From Lachnospiraceae bacterium C1.1 (GTDB lineage: Bacteria; Bacillota; Clostridia; Lachnospirales; Lachnospiraceae): 64,000 bases of DNA. A program made the translations under genes and the position numbers. Where the stretch lies: contig JAUISW010000001.1 in assembly GCA_030434875.1 (NCBI GenBank), positions 124,001 through 188,000 of the forward strand, in the 5' to 3' direction. Positions 27,853 through 35,527 of the stretch are shown in pieces (position 1 is the first letter of the stretch; each line of letters begins with the position of its first letter). Under the pieces are notes generated by a model. It was not told the origin of the DNA and made no database searches. It was given only the letters and a program-made list of their open reading frames with translations.

Positions 27853-28290
27853 ATGAGAAACAAATTATTTAAGGATTTTGCTGCAATAATGGCAGCAGCA
27901 GTACTATTTTCTAATTCTGCGGTGATATCTTATGCGGGAGAAGTGGTGCTTGATGATGAAGTTGCTGAGAAAGCTACCAATGCGGAGCAGAAGGCGGCGG
28001 TAAAAGCAGCAAATAAGGCGTTGAAAACGGATACATCTTTTGAGTATGAAATTGAACCTGTTGATGTAAATCTGATCCAGAATCTGGTATCTGCAGGCGA
28101 AAGCTCATATTCACTGGCGAAAAAGGGAAAAAATAAGGTTAGATACACCTTCCCTGTTTATAAAAATGGTATTGCAACCGGAAAGACAAAAAGCAAAAAT
28201 CTTGGTAAAAAGGATGTTTCTCTAAGCGGTACAACATATACATTTACGAGAAACTTCAAGGGTACGATCGAGGCGGATAAGCTGAATTAA
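27853..28290 (+). CDS. Small secreted protein of unknown function
   Basis: The 145-residue protein begins with a clear signal peptide (about 1-28: charged MRNKLFK, hydrophobic AAIMAAAVLFSNSAVI, cleavage after SYA). The mature part has an acidic, Ala-rich helix (EVAEKATNAEQKAAVKAANKAL) and a basic, strand-rich tail (KNGIATGKTKSKNLGKKDVSLSGTTYTFTRNFKG). No enzyme motif and no family I recognise. It is a short single gene with a strong terminator. Confidence 0.65.
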   Translation: MRNKLFKDFAAIMAAAVLFSNSAVISYAGEVVLDDEVAEKATNAEQKAAVKAANKALKTDTSFEYEIEPVDVNLIQNLVSAGESSYSLAKKGKNKVRYTFPVYKNGIATGKTKSKNLGKKDVSLSGTTYTFTRNFKGTIEADKLN

Positions 28291-28296
28291 AGAGAG

Positions 28297-28327
28297 GCAG
28301 GAGCGGCAGAGGCTGCTCCTGCTTTTT
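28297..28327 (+). terminator. Intrinsic terminator after the secreted protein gene
   Basis: GCAGGAG (28297-28303) pairs with CTCCTGC (28316-28322), with inner pairs, followed by a T-run. Confidence 0.82.
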
Positions 28328-28430
28328 ACTGGCGGATATCAAATGCTTGTGGTATCATAAGGGGAGGTCAGAAGACATCATTCCAAGACTGAATAATTAG
28401 AGAAGAAATTTGCTACGGAGGACAGGATTT

Positions 28431-28679
28431 TTGAAACGCGAAGAAATATTTGAGAAGATAACGGAGATATTCAGGGAAGAATTTGATGATGATTCGCTTG
28501 TAATAGTTGATGAAACAAATGCAGAAGATATCGAGGACTGGGATTCTCTGGCACATGTGGAACTTGTGATGGAGATGGAAAAGACCTTTGATATGAAATT
28601 TAATATAAAAGAAGTTGGAAAACTTGCAAATGTTGGAGAAATGGTTGACCTTATCGAAAGGAAACTGGCAGAAAAATGA
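28431..28679 (+). CDS. Acyl carrier protein
   Basis: The start is the TTG at 28431, because GGAGGA at 28417-28422 is eight bases upstream. The earlier TTG at 28410 would put the ribosome site inside the gene. The 82-residue protein has the usual four-helix length and the phosphopantetheine site DWDSLAHVEL, with the modified Ser in DSL, in an acidic background. It resembles stand-alone carrier proteins of the FkbH and polyketide type more than the fatty-acid AcpP. Its stop overlaps the MaoC start as ATGA, so the two are coupled. Confidence 0.85.
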   Translation: MKREEIFEKITEIFREEFDDDSLVIVDETNAEDIEDWDSLAHVELVMEMEKTFDMKFNIKEVGKLANVGEMVDLIERKLAEK

Positions 28680-29089
28680 ATCATTATAAATATGAAGAGC
28701 TGGAAATCGGGCAGAAAGAGTCTTTTGAGGTAGAGATAACTGAAGAAATGCTGGATTCTTTCAGAAAGATAACCGGAGACATGAATCCTCTTCACAAAGA
28801 TGATGAATTTGCAAGGACAAAGGGATTTGACTCACATGCGGCTTTCGGAATGCTGACAGCTTCATTTTTATCAACGCTTGCCGGAGTGTATCTTCCGGGG
28901 GAGTCAAGCCTTATACATAATACTGAGATCAAATTCATGAAGCCTGTTTTTGTTGGAGACAAACTCACTGTTAAGGGAGAAGTCGCTGAAAAGAATGATG
29001 TGTATAATACAATACGTATAAAGGTTGAAATGAGAAATGCCGATGGGACAAAGGTTTTAAGAGGAAGCATGCAGATAGGAATTGTTTAA
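28676..29089 (+). CDS. MaoC-family (R)-specific enoyl hydratase
   Basis: The 137-residue single hot-dog protein carries the hydratase motif: ITGDMNPLHKDDEFARTKGF followed by HAAFGMLTASFLSTL, matching the catalytic Asp and His of PhaJ-type enzymes. It should interconvert (R)-3-hydroxyacyl and enoyl thioesters. Translational coupling to an acyl carrier protein suggests the substrate is carried on that protein rather than on CoA. The product and pathway are unknown. Confidence 0.85.
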   Translation: MNHYKYEELEIGQKESFEVEITEEMLDSFRKITGDMNPLHKDDEFARTKGFDSHAAFGMLTASFLSTLAGVYLPGESSLIHNTEIKFMKPVFVGDKLTVKGEVAEKNDVYNTIRIKVEMRNADGTKVLRGSMQIGIV

Positions 29090-29108
29090 GAGAAAAGGGG
29101 GTAATTGT

Positions 29109-29846
29109 ATGGATGAAAAGATTGAACAGCTTCAGAAGATCGTAGACGAAGCAGAAAACATTGTGTTTTTCGGAGGCGCGGGAGTTTCAACCGAGAGTGG
29201 GATCCCGGATTTCAGATCTGTTGACGGACTTTATAATCAGAAATATGATTATCCGCCTGAGACAATACTTTCGCATGGATTTTTCATGCATAATCCCGGA
29301 GGATTTTATGATTTTTACAGGGACAAGATCCTTATGGAAGGCCGGGCAGAAAGACCAAAGCCTAATGCTGCACACTTAAAGCTTGCAGAGATGGAGGCAA
29401 AGGGGAAGCTCAGTGCTGTAATAACCCAGAATATAGATGGCCTGCATCAGGCAGCCGGTTCAAAGGTCGTATATGAACTTCACGGTACCGTAACGAGAAA
29501 TTACTGTATGCAGTGTGACAGGGAATATGATCTTGAATATATGATGGAAACAACAGGTGTTCCGAAATGTGAGAAATGCGGAGGAATAATCAAGCCTGAT
29601 GTTGTCCTCTACGAAGAGGGGCTTGACGGAAATACGATGAGCGGTGCTACCAAGGCAATTCGTGAGGCAGATGTTCTGATAATAGGCGGAACAAGCCTTG
29701 TGGTATATCCGGCGGCAGGATTGGTAGATTATTTCAGAGGGAAACATCTTGTTCTTATTAATAAATCCGCAACCAGTCAAGATTATAAGGCAGATCTCTG
29801 TATAGCGGACAGTATCGGAAAAGTACTTGGAAGCATAGTTGTATAA
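29109..29846 (+). CDS. Sir2-family NAD-dependent deacylase (CobB type)
   Basis: The ATG at 29109 follows AAAGGGGG. The frame upstream adds nine residues without support. The roughly 245-residue sirtuin has GGAGVSTESGIPDFRS (NAD binding), TQNIDGLHQAAGS, the catalytic His in ELHGTV, a four-Cys zinc site (CMQCDREY and CEKCGG) and GTSLVVYPAAGL. It removes acetyl or other acyl groups from protein lysines. It follows the MaoC gene by 19 bases and may be cotranscribed. Confidence 0.93.
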   Translation: MDEKIEQLQKIVDEAENIVFFGGAGVSTESGIPDFRSVDGLYNQKYDYPPETILSHGFFMHNPGGFYDFYRDKILMEGRAERPKPNAAHLKLAEMEAKGKLSAVITQNIDGLHQAAGSKVVYELHGTVTRNYCMQCDREYDLEYMMETTGVPKCEKCGGIIKPDVVLYEEGLDGNTMSGATKAIREADVLIIGGTSLVVYPAAGLVDYFRGKHLVLINKSATSQDYKADLCIADSIGKVLGSIVV

Positions 29847-29864
29847 AAATAGTTGAAAAAATAC

Positions 29865-29893
29865 TTGCAATAAAAATCTTTCTATGATAAGAT
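29865..29893 (+). promoter_or_regulatory. Promoter of rpsF-ssb-rpsR
   Basis: TTGCAA (29865-29870), 17 bases, TAAGAT (29888-29893). The start point would be about 29900, with a leader of about 63 bases. Confidence 0.6.
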
Positions 29894-29914
29894 TTTTAAT
29901 CGTGGTATATCCTT

Positions 29915-29937
29915 GCTCACATTTCGATGATGTGAGC
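29915..29937 (+). promoter_or_regulatory. Leader hairpin before rpsF
   Basis: GCTCACAT (29915-29922) and ATGTGAGC (29930-29937) form a perfect stem just before the AAGGAGG site. In some Firmicutes a leader hairpin here binds S6:S18. I do not see the characteristic bulged CCG of that motif, so I only report the structure. Confidence 0.5.
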
Positions 29938-29962
29938 CAAAAGTCCAAAAGGAGGTAGAAAG

Positions 29963-30304
29963 ATGAACAAATATGAGTTAGCCGTTGTAATCAACGGAAA
30001 GCTTGAAGAGGATGACAAGAACGCAGTCCTTGACAAGGTTAAGGCTCTTGTTGAGCGTTTCGATGGTAAGATTACAGCTATCGATGAGCAGGGCAAGAAG
30101 AAATTTGCGTATGAAGTCCAGAAGATGAAGGAAGGTTATTACAACTTCATTAAATTCGAGGCTGAGGCAGGAACACCTGCTGAGATCGAAAAGCGTATTC
30201 GCATAATGGATAATGTCGTACGTTATCTTATCGTTGTTGATGATGTTGAAGTAGTTGAGCCTAAGGCTGAAGAGACTGCTGAGAACACAGAAGCAGCTGA
30301 ATAA
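29963..30304 (+). CDS. rpsF: 30S ribosomal protein S6
   Basis: bS6, a small-subunit protein that pairs with S18 on 16S rRNA. The 113 residues show the ferredoxin-like fold with MNKYELAVVINGKLEEDDKNAVLDKV, GKKKFAYEVQKMKEGYYNFIKFEA and the RIMDNVVRYLIV strand, and an acidic Glu-rich tail. It has an AAGGAGG site, and is first gene of the usual rpsF-ssb-rpsR operon. Confidence 0.96.
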   Translation: MNKYELAVVINGKLEEDDKNAVLDKVKALVERFDGKITAIDEQGKKKFAYEVQKMKEGYYNFIKFEAEAGTPAEIEKRIRIMDNVVRYLIVVDDVEVVEPKAEETAENTEAAE

Positions 30305-30359
30305 TAAGATACAAAGACCATTCAAAACAAATTTGGAAAGAAAGTAAGGTAATTAAATT

Positions 30360-30812
30360 ATGAATAAAGTTATTTTAATGGGGCGCCTTACGAGAGATCC
30401 GGACATTCGTCAGTCACAAGGCGAAGGTTCAACAGTTGTATCAAGGTATACACTTGCAGTAGATCGCCGTTTCAAGAGAGATGGAGCAGATCAGAGTGCT
30501 GATTTTATCAGCTGTGTTGCTTTTGGAAAGACAGCAGAGTTCATGGAGAAATACACCCACAAGGGTACCAAGCTTGTTGTCAGCGGCAGAATACAGACAG
30601 GCAGTTATACCAATAAGGATGGACAGAAGGTCTATACGACAGATGTCGTCACAGAAGAGGTTGAGTTTGCAGAGAGCAAGAAGACAGCAGATGCATATGA
30701 TGCAGGCAGCTCCTACAGCGCACCTTCAGAGTCATCTCCCGCACCGAAAGCGGCAGATGACGGATTTATGAATGTTCCTGACGGCATTGACGAGGAGCTT
30801 CCGTTTGCATAA
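30360..30812 (+). CDS. ssb: Single-stranded DNA-binding protein
   Basis: The 150-residue protein has the SSB OB-fold (MNKVILMGRLTRDPDIR, ADFISCVAFGKTAEF, GTKLVVSGRIQTGSYTNKDG, residues 1-105) and a Ser/Pro-rich flexible linker. It ends in the acidic tip EELPFA, a variant of the partner-binding DDDLPF tail with an extra C-terminal Ala. It lies between rpsF and rpsR as in most bacteria. Confidence 0.96.
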   Translation: MNKVILMGRLTRDPDIRQSQGEGSTVVSRYTLAVDRRFKRDGADQSADFISCVAFGKTAEFMEKYTHKGTKLVVSGRIQTGSYTNKDGQKVYTTDVVTEEVEFAESKKTADAYDAGSSYSAPSESSPAPKAADDGFMNVPDGIDEELPFA

Positions 30813-30836
30813 GAATTAAGATGGAGGTTGGAAATT

Positions 30837-31103
30837 ATGCCATACACAAAGAGTAATGATCATTCTGAGTCTCCGGCAAGGAGAAGAGGCGGAATGCGCA
30901 GAAGAAGAAAGGTTTGCGTATTTTGCGGTAAGGACAATGTTATTGATTACAAGAACGTAGCACAGCTTAGAAAGTATATCTCTGAGCGCGGTAAGATTCT
31001 TCCCAGAAGAGTAACAGGTAACTGCGCAAAGCACCAGAGAGCACTTACAGTAGCTATCAAGAGAGCAAGACATCTTGCACTTCTTCCCTACGTTGTAGAA
31101 TAA
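30837..31103 (+). CDS. rpsR: 30S ribosomal protein S18
   Basis: bS18, the partner of S6. The ATG at 30837 has TGGAGG ten bases upstream. The 88 residues include an Arg-rich segment ([12 protein letters not shown]), a CxxC pair (CVFCGKDN, a zinc-binding form) and the conserved core [21 protein letters not shown] followed by [24 protein letters not shown]. Confidence 0.96.
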   Translation: MPYTKSNDHSESPARRRGGMRRRRKVCVFCGKDNVIDYKNVAQLRKYISERGKILPRRVTGNCAKHQRALTVAIKRARHLALLPYVVE

Positions 31104-31142
31104 TTTTAACTTAAAAAGTATAAAGTTTGGAAAAGATATACC

Positions 31143-31180
31143 AAAAAAAAGGACTTCGGGTTTTGTGAAGTCCTTTTTTT
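31143..31180. terminator. Bidirectional terminator between rpsR and the HAD gene
   Basis: AAGGACTTC (31149-31157) pairs with GAAGTCCTT (31167-31175), with an A-run on the left and a T-run on the right, so it serves both the plus-strand ribosomal operon and the convergent minus-strand HAD operon. Confidence 0.9.
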
Positions 31181-31181
31181 C

Positions 31182-32012
31182 TTATATAAGATTAAAATGC
31201 TTAAATGCATTCCAAAGCCCATCATCATTTACATCTGTAGTGATAAAATCAGCAGCAGCCTTGATCTCGTCTCCTCCGTTTCCCATGGCAACGCCTGTAT
31301 TACAGAAATCAAACATTGGGAGGTCGATCTTTGCATCTCCGAATGCTATGGTATCTTCGACGGAGCCGCCTATATGCTTGAGAAGAGTTGAAATAGCGTC
31401 TGCTTTGGTGATATTTTTGACTCCCAGATCACCAAAAAGTGCAGTTTCTCCGGCTCCGCCCCAGGTACCTGCCTGCAGATCCGGAAATTCTTTTATTGAA
31501 TCTAAATGATCCTGATAGCTTTTTAGTATGAAACTTACTTTATTCAGGTCTTCACGATATAAATCTCCATCAAAGATCATGTCAGGGAAGATTTTTCTGA
31601 CTGATATTCCTGAGCTGTCCTTGCCTTTTCTTCCCATATACTCTTTTAAGGTTGGAAGTGCAGCAGTTTCGAAATGCTCGCTGGCATAGAGACCGGAATT
31701 GCTTTCGAGATAGAATTCAAGTTCTCGTGAATGAAGCCAGTCTACAATATGTCTTGCATCCTCCGGAGATATAAGCTTATGCATTATGACTTCTCCATTA
31801 TTCTCAACGTATGAGCCGTTGCCGCCTATCATACCGTCGAGACCTATATCCCATATATTTTGATAAACTTCGGCTTTGCTTCTGCCCGTACTTATATATA
31901 CCTTATGTCCGTTTTTTCTTGCCTGTTTTATGGCATTGATCGCCGATTCAGGTATCTGATTCTCATAATTTACCAGGGTACCATCGACATCTATAAAGAG
32001 TATTTTATTCAT
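31182..32012 (-). CDS. HAD-superfamily Cof-type phosphatase
   Basis: The 276-residue protein has HAD motif I FIDVDGTLVNYE (6-17), motif II YISTGRSKAE, and the C-terminal motif GDAKIDLPMFD. The C2B cap between them places it in the Cof/YidA group, which dephosphorylates sugar phosphates and related metabolites. Substrate unknown. It overlaps the AraC gene by eight bases, so the two form a minus-strand operon in which the regulator comes first. Confidence 0.88.
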   Translation of the reverse strand: MNKILFIDVDGTLVNYENQIPESAINAIKQARKNGHKVYISTGRSKAEVYQNIWDIGLDGMIGGNGSYVENNGEVIMHKLISPEDARHIVDWLHSRELEFYLESNSGLYASEHFETAALPTLKEYMGRKGKDSSGISVRKIFPDMIFDGDLYREDLNKVSFILKSYQDHLDSIKEFPDLQAGTWGGAGETALFGDLGVKNITKADAISTLLKHIGGSVEDTIAFGDAKIDLPMFDFCNTGVAMGNGGDEIKAAADFITTDVNDDGLWNAFKHFNLI

Positions 32013-32976
32013 TATTATTTAGTCTCCTTTTATAATTTCTTGGGGTGCAGCCATATTTTTCTTCGAAAATATGATAAAAATAAGCGCTGTTCTCATATCC
32101 TATTGCTTCAATTATCCTGTCAGTGGACAGAGTAGTGTTTTCAAGAAGATAAGCTGCCTGCTGGAGTTTTCGCTCCTGAAGGAGCTGCTTAAAATTCATT
32201 CCTGTATAATTTTTCAGAAGACGGCTTAAATATGCCGTGCTGTATCCAATTTCTGAAGCTAGCTCAGCAAGGGTTCCGCCCTTAAAATTGCGATCAATAT
32301 ATTCAAGGGCTTGAATAGTTACATTCTGACTTCTGTTTCGCATATCCTTAAGGGTATCGGCAGAAAGTGCTGTAAGGTTCATCAGCAGCAGATCCATGCT
32401 GGAGCGGATAATCTCATTCATTTCAGTTTTACTGATAAGCAGCGACCATAAAAGATTTTCCAGAAGATTTTCTACGGGAAGAATACCTTTGGCATGATAT
32501 ATAAGAAAATCCTTATAGTGCTGCTTTTCAGAAAGAGATTCTATGATAAATGCACGAAGGATATTTTCGCGATCGTAGGATACAGAATTCCGTGTAAAAA
32601 ATTCCGGAAGGATAATAATATTTACTGCTATATCATTTATACTGCAGGGAAGGATCTCATGGCGTGCATGCCGATTTAGGAGAAGAATATCGCCCTCTGT
32701 AAGAGTTAGCGTTTCTCCGTCGATTATATGCGTTGTTATGCTGCCCTGAATGGTTATGAGCATTTCTATATAATTGTGACGGTGAACAGGAAAATGGGCA
32801 AATCTTGTATGAGGACGTGCTGCAATAAGCTTTCCCTGCTCTAAAAGCTTAGCACTGTCGATTACAAATTCTTCTTCTGAACTATAGAGTTCTTTGGAGA
32901 TAGTGTTATCACCGGAGATAATTTTCTTCTCTTCCGAAGTTAGCTCACATAGACGATCGATTATTTCTTTTCTCAT
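32005..32976 (-). CDS. AraC-family regulator with N-terminal cupin
   Basis: The 323-residue protein has a cupin-type sensory domain (about 60-160: FPVHRHNYIEMLITIQGSITTHIIDGETLTLTEGDILLLNRHARHEI interrupted by no gap) and two C-terminal AraC helix-turn-helices (GGTLAELASEIGYSTAYLSRLLK and DRIIEAIGYENSAYFYHIFEEKYGCTPRNY). It likely binds a sugar. It could control its HAD partner, or the rhamnose genes 1 kb away. No operator is obvious, so this stays open. Confidence 0.88.
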   Translation of the reverse strand: MRKEIIDRLCELTSEEKKIISGDNTISKELYSSEEEFVIDSAKLLEQGKLIAARPHTRFAHFPVHRHNYIEMLITIQGSITTHIIDGETLTLTEGDILLLNRHARHEILPCSINDIAVNIIILPEFFTRNSVSYDRENILRAFIIESLSEKQHYKDFLIYHAKGILPVENLLENLLWSLLISKTEMNEIIRSSMDLLLMNLTALSADTLKDMRNRSQNVTIQALEYIDRNFKGGTLAELASEIGYSTAYLSRLLKNYTGMNFKQLLQERKLQQAAYLLENTTLSTDRIIEAIGYENSAYFYHIFEEKYGCTPRNYKRRLNNNE

Positions 32977-32982
32977 ATATGA

Positions 32983-33327
32983 TTACAGATTTTCTTCCCC
33001 CCATTTCTTAAGCTCTAATAGAATGGGAATCAGGCTTCTTGTTTTATCTGTAAGTGAATATTCAACTCTTACAGGCATTTCATCATACTGTTTTCTCAAC
33101 ACAAGTCCATCCGTTTCAAGTTCCTTCAGGGATTGGGCCAGCATGGTATTGGTAATTCCGAAAACAGAGCGTTTCAGGTCACCATAGCGTACGGATTCAT
33201 TATTATCTATTACGCATAGGATCATGATCTTCCATTTACCGCCTACGATACCTATAACTTTCTTTAAGCCACAGCCTTCGCCGGCGATGCTTTCACATAA
33301 TGATTCTTTTTCTTTTTTTTCTTTCAT
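32983..33327 (-). CDS. HxlR-family transcriptional regulator
   Basis: I take the ATG at 33327, with TAAGGA about ten bases upstream on the minus strand. The longer frame to 33387 runs into the promoter. The 114-residue winged-helix protein has the HxlR core: KVIGIVGGKWKIMILCVIDNNESVRYGDLKR, ITNTMLAQSLKELETDGLVLRKQYDEMPVRVEYSLT. Cysteines sit at the N-terminus (SLCESIAGEGCGLKK), where HypR and YodB-type members sense thiol stress. Divergent transcription from thioredoxin fits a redox-sensing role, which is inference. Confidence 0.88.
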   Translation of the reverse strand: MKEKKEKESLCESIAGEGCGLKKVIGIVGGKWKIMILCVIDNNESVRYGDLKRSVFGITNTMLAQSLKELETDGLVLRKQYDEMPVRVEYSLTDKTRSLIPILLELKKWGEENL

Positions 33328-33366
33328 AGTCAGTTTTTCCTTACCTGATAAATAAAAATTGCGTAC

Positions 33367-33394
33367 TTGATATATTTTTCTTACCAACTATAAT
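33367..33394 (+). promoter_or_regulatory. Promoter of trxA
   Basis: TTGATA (33367-33372), 16 bases, TATAAT (33389-33394). It shares its -10 with the opposing hxlR promoter. Confidence 0.7.
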
Positions 33395-33418
33395 ATACTT
33401 ATCAGCTGAATAATTCAA
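33390..33418 (-). promoter_or_regulatory. Promoter of hxlR overlapping the trxA promoter
   Basis: On the minus strand TTGAAT (plus-strand 33413-33418) is followed after 17 bases by TATTAT (33390-33395), so the two -10 boxes are the same near-palindromic sequence read in both directions. Only one polymerase can open this site at a time. HxlR binding here would control both genes. Confidence 0.65.
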
Positions 33419-33455
33419 CAATGAAAAATTAAAAATATGAAAAGAGGTAATAAAG

Positions 33456-33770
33456 ATGGAATATAAATTTACAAAAGATAATTTTGAAACAGAAGTAATG
33501 AATAGTGATAAGCCTGTGCTTATTGATTTCTATGCAGACTGGTGCATGCCCTGTAAGATGATGGGACCTGTAGTTAAGGAACTTGCAGAAAAGTATGACG
33601 GAAAGGTCAAGATAGGAAAGATCAATGTTGATCAGGAACAGGAACTCGCAGCAGGCTTTAAGGTAATGAGCATCCCCTTCTTCGCAGTTATGAAAAATGG
33701 AAAGCTCGTTGACAGCGCTGTAGGCGCAGTCCCCAAAAATGTTTTAGAGGGAAAAATCTCGAGTTTATAA
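33456..33770 (+). CDS. Thioredoxin-like protein with CMPC active site
   Basis: The 104-residue thioredoxin fold is complete: VLIDFYADWCMPCKMMGPVVKELAEKY, KINVDQEQELAAGFKVMSIPFFAVMKNG (with the cis-Pro) and VGAVPKN. The active site reads CMPC rather than the canonical CGPC, which should alter redox potential or partner choice. It is divergent from an HxlR regulator. The ATG follows AAAAGAGG. Confidence 0.9.
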   Translation: MEYKFTKDNFETEVMNSDKPVLIDFYADWCMPCKMMGPVVKELAEKYDGKVKIGKINVDQEQELAAGFKVMSIPFFAVMKNGKLVDSAVGAVPKNVLEGKISSL

Positions 33771-33774
33771 TATA

Positions 33775-33884
33775 TCAGTTTTTTGTTTAGGTTATTTCCT
33801 GTTACGTTGTTCGGCGTCTCTCGTTGGAAATAGATTATCCGAACAACACAACAGGAGATAACCCAGAACAAAAACCTATAGTTT
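33775..33884. repeat. Palindromic repeat element after trxA
   Basis: The arm 33789-33814 pairs with 33839-33864 at 22 of 26 positions around a 24-base loop. Outer T-rich and A-rich segments (33776-33790, 33864-33876) extend the pairing. Its right end (33867-33884) is identical over 18 bases to 2190-2207, part of the stem matches 26946-26967 (20 of 22), and the loop matches the repeat at 26552-26568. No coding frame. Confidence 0.7.
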
Positions 33885-33917
33885 CGAGAAAATCAAGATT
33901 TAAAAAAGCAAAAGTCG

Positions 33918-33948
33918 GGAACAGGATGGTATGATCCTGTTCCTTTTA
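33918..33948 (+). terminator. Intrinsic terminator downstream of trxA
   Basis: GGAACAGGAT (33918-33927) pairs with ATCCTGTTCC (33934-33943), followed by TTTTAT. It lies about 150 bases after the trxA stop, beyond the palindromic repeat. Confidence 0.85.
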
Positions 33949-34062
33949 TATTTTAAATGTCAAATAAGGTTCCTTTTTTGAAAAAGTATGGTTATAAAAA
34001 AGCGAGATTGGATAGAGTAATATGTTCTTAAAGTTAAATTTCAGCAAGGCAGGAAAGAAATT

Positions 34063-35508
34063 ATGGGAAAATATTATCTTGCGATAGATATGGGCGCATC
34101 AAGTGGAAGGCACATTATAGGCTGGCTTGAAGATGGAAAGATGCAGCTTAAGGAAATATATCGTTTTGAAAACAGACAGATAGAAAGAAATGGTCATCTT
34201 ACGTGGGATATAGATAATCTTTGGAATGGTATTATTTCGGGTCTAAAGGCATGCAAAAAAGAAGGTATGATACCTTCGACAATTGCAATAGACAGCTGGG
34301 CAGTTGACTATGTTCTGTTGGATAAAGATGGAAAAATGCTCGGAGATGCGGTGGCATATCGTGACAACAGAACCAATGGAATGGATATTGAATTGTCTAA
34401 GCACATATCAGAGGAAGAGCTCTATGAGAGAACAGGGATTCAGAAACAGCTTTTCAATACTGTTTATCAGCTTCTGGCCTTGAAAAAAGAATCAGCGGAG
34501 GAATTGGAAAAGGCAGAAAGTTTTTTGATGCTTCCGGATTATTTTAATTATTGCCTGACAGGAGTAATGAAACAGGAGTATACCAATGCAACGAGCAGTG
34601 GTCTTGTAAATGCACTTTCTAAGGAATGGGACTTGGAGATAATTAAAAAATTAGGGCTGCCGAAGAAGCTTTTTAAGAAATTGTCTCTTCCCGGAGAAAG
34701 AGTTGGACGACTGAGTGAAAAAATTGCAAAAGAAGTCGGATTTGATGCAGAAGTTTTGCTGCCTGCAACGCATGATACAGGCTCGGCTTTTCTTGCTGTA
34801 CCGGCAAGAGATGAAAGTTCAGTATATCTTTCAAGCGGCACATGGAGTCTTTTAGGTGTAGAAAATAAAGAGCCGCTTACAGATCCCGAGTCAAGAAAAG
34901 AAAATATGACGAATGAAGGCGGAGCTTTTTACAGATTCAGGTATTTAAAAAATATAATGGGGCTCTGGATGATACAGTCGGTAAGACGCGAACTGAACGG
35001 AGTTGAGTATGTAGCAGGAAGAAAGAGCAGTTATGCAGGAGAAAAAGAATGGAGCTTTACGGATCTAAGGGAAGAGGCTCAAAAATGCAGTGATTTTGAT
35101 TTTGTTCTGGATGTCAATGATGAAGCTTTTCTTTCTCCTCTGAGTATGATAGATGCAATAAAAGAGCATTGCCGCAAAAGAGGCTTCAAGGTTCCGGAAA
35201 GTGTTGGGGAGATTATGCAGTGCATTTATGCGGGACTTGCAAAATGCTATGCCGATACGATAGAAAAAATTTCAGCAATAACAGGAAAGAAAATTACAGG
35301 AATAAATATTATAGGCGGTGGATGTCAGGATATTTATTTAAATAAGCTTACTGCAAAGGCGGCCGGTATTCCTGTTTATGCGGGACCAATAGAAGGTACG
35401 GCAATAGGAAATATATTAATGCAGATGATCGCTGAAGGAGATTACAGCAGTCTGCAGGAAGCAAGAGATTCAATTTATAAGAGTTTTGAAATAAAGGTAT
35501 TTGAGTGA
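34063..35508 (+). CDS. rhaB: Rhamnulokinase
   Basis: A FGGY-family sugar kinase that phosphorylates L-rhamnulose at C1. The 481 residues begin with the phosphate-binding AIDMGASSGRHIIGW and include IAIDSWAVDYVLLD, YRDNRT, the aspartate region LLPATHDTGSAFLAVP and the C-terminal INIIGGGCQDIYLNKLTA. The MGASSGR and TNEGG elements are typical of RhaB. It is first gene of the compact rhaB-rhaA-rhaD operon for rhamnose use. Confidence 0.94.
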   Translation: MGKYYLAIDMGASSGRHIIGWLEDGKMQLKEIYRFENRQIERNGHLTWDIDNLWNGIISGLKACKKEGMIPSTIAIDSWAVDYVLLDKDGKMLGDAVAYRDNRTNGMDIELSKHISEEELYERTGIQKQLFNTVYQLLALKKESAEELEKAESFLMLPDYFNYCLTGVMKQEYTNATSSGLVNALSKEWDLEIIKKLGLPKKLFKKLSLPGERVGRLSEKIAKEVGFDAEVLLPATHDTGSAFLAVPARDESSVYLSSGTWSLLGVENKEPLTDPESRKENMTNEGGAFYRFRYLKNIMGLWMIQSVRRELNGVEYVAGRKSSYAGEKEWSFTDLREEAQKCSDFDFVLDVNDEAFLSPLSMIDAIKEHCRKRGFKVPESVGEIMQCIYAGLAKCYADTIEKISAITGKKITGINIIGGGCQDIYLNKLTAKAAGIPVYAGPIEGTAIGNILMQMIAEGDYSSLQEARDSIYKSFEIKVFE

Positions 35509-35527
35509 AATATTGGAGGTATTAAGA

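Noticed and set aside
29894..29962. S6:S18-binding leader before rpsF
   Set aside because: A hairpin is present but not the characteristic bulged CCG, so I list only the hairpin.
31182..32976. AraC gene as the regulator of the rhamnose operon
   Set aside because: It overlaps a HAD phosphatase gene and is separated from rhaB by the hxlR/trxA pair and two terminators. No shared operator was seen. It remains possible but unsupported.
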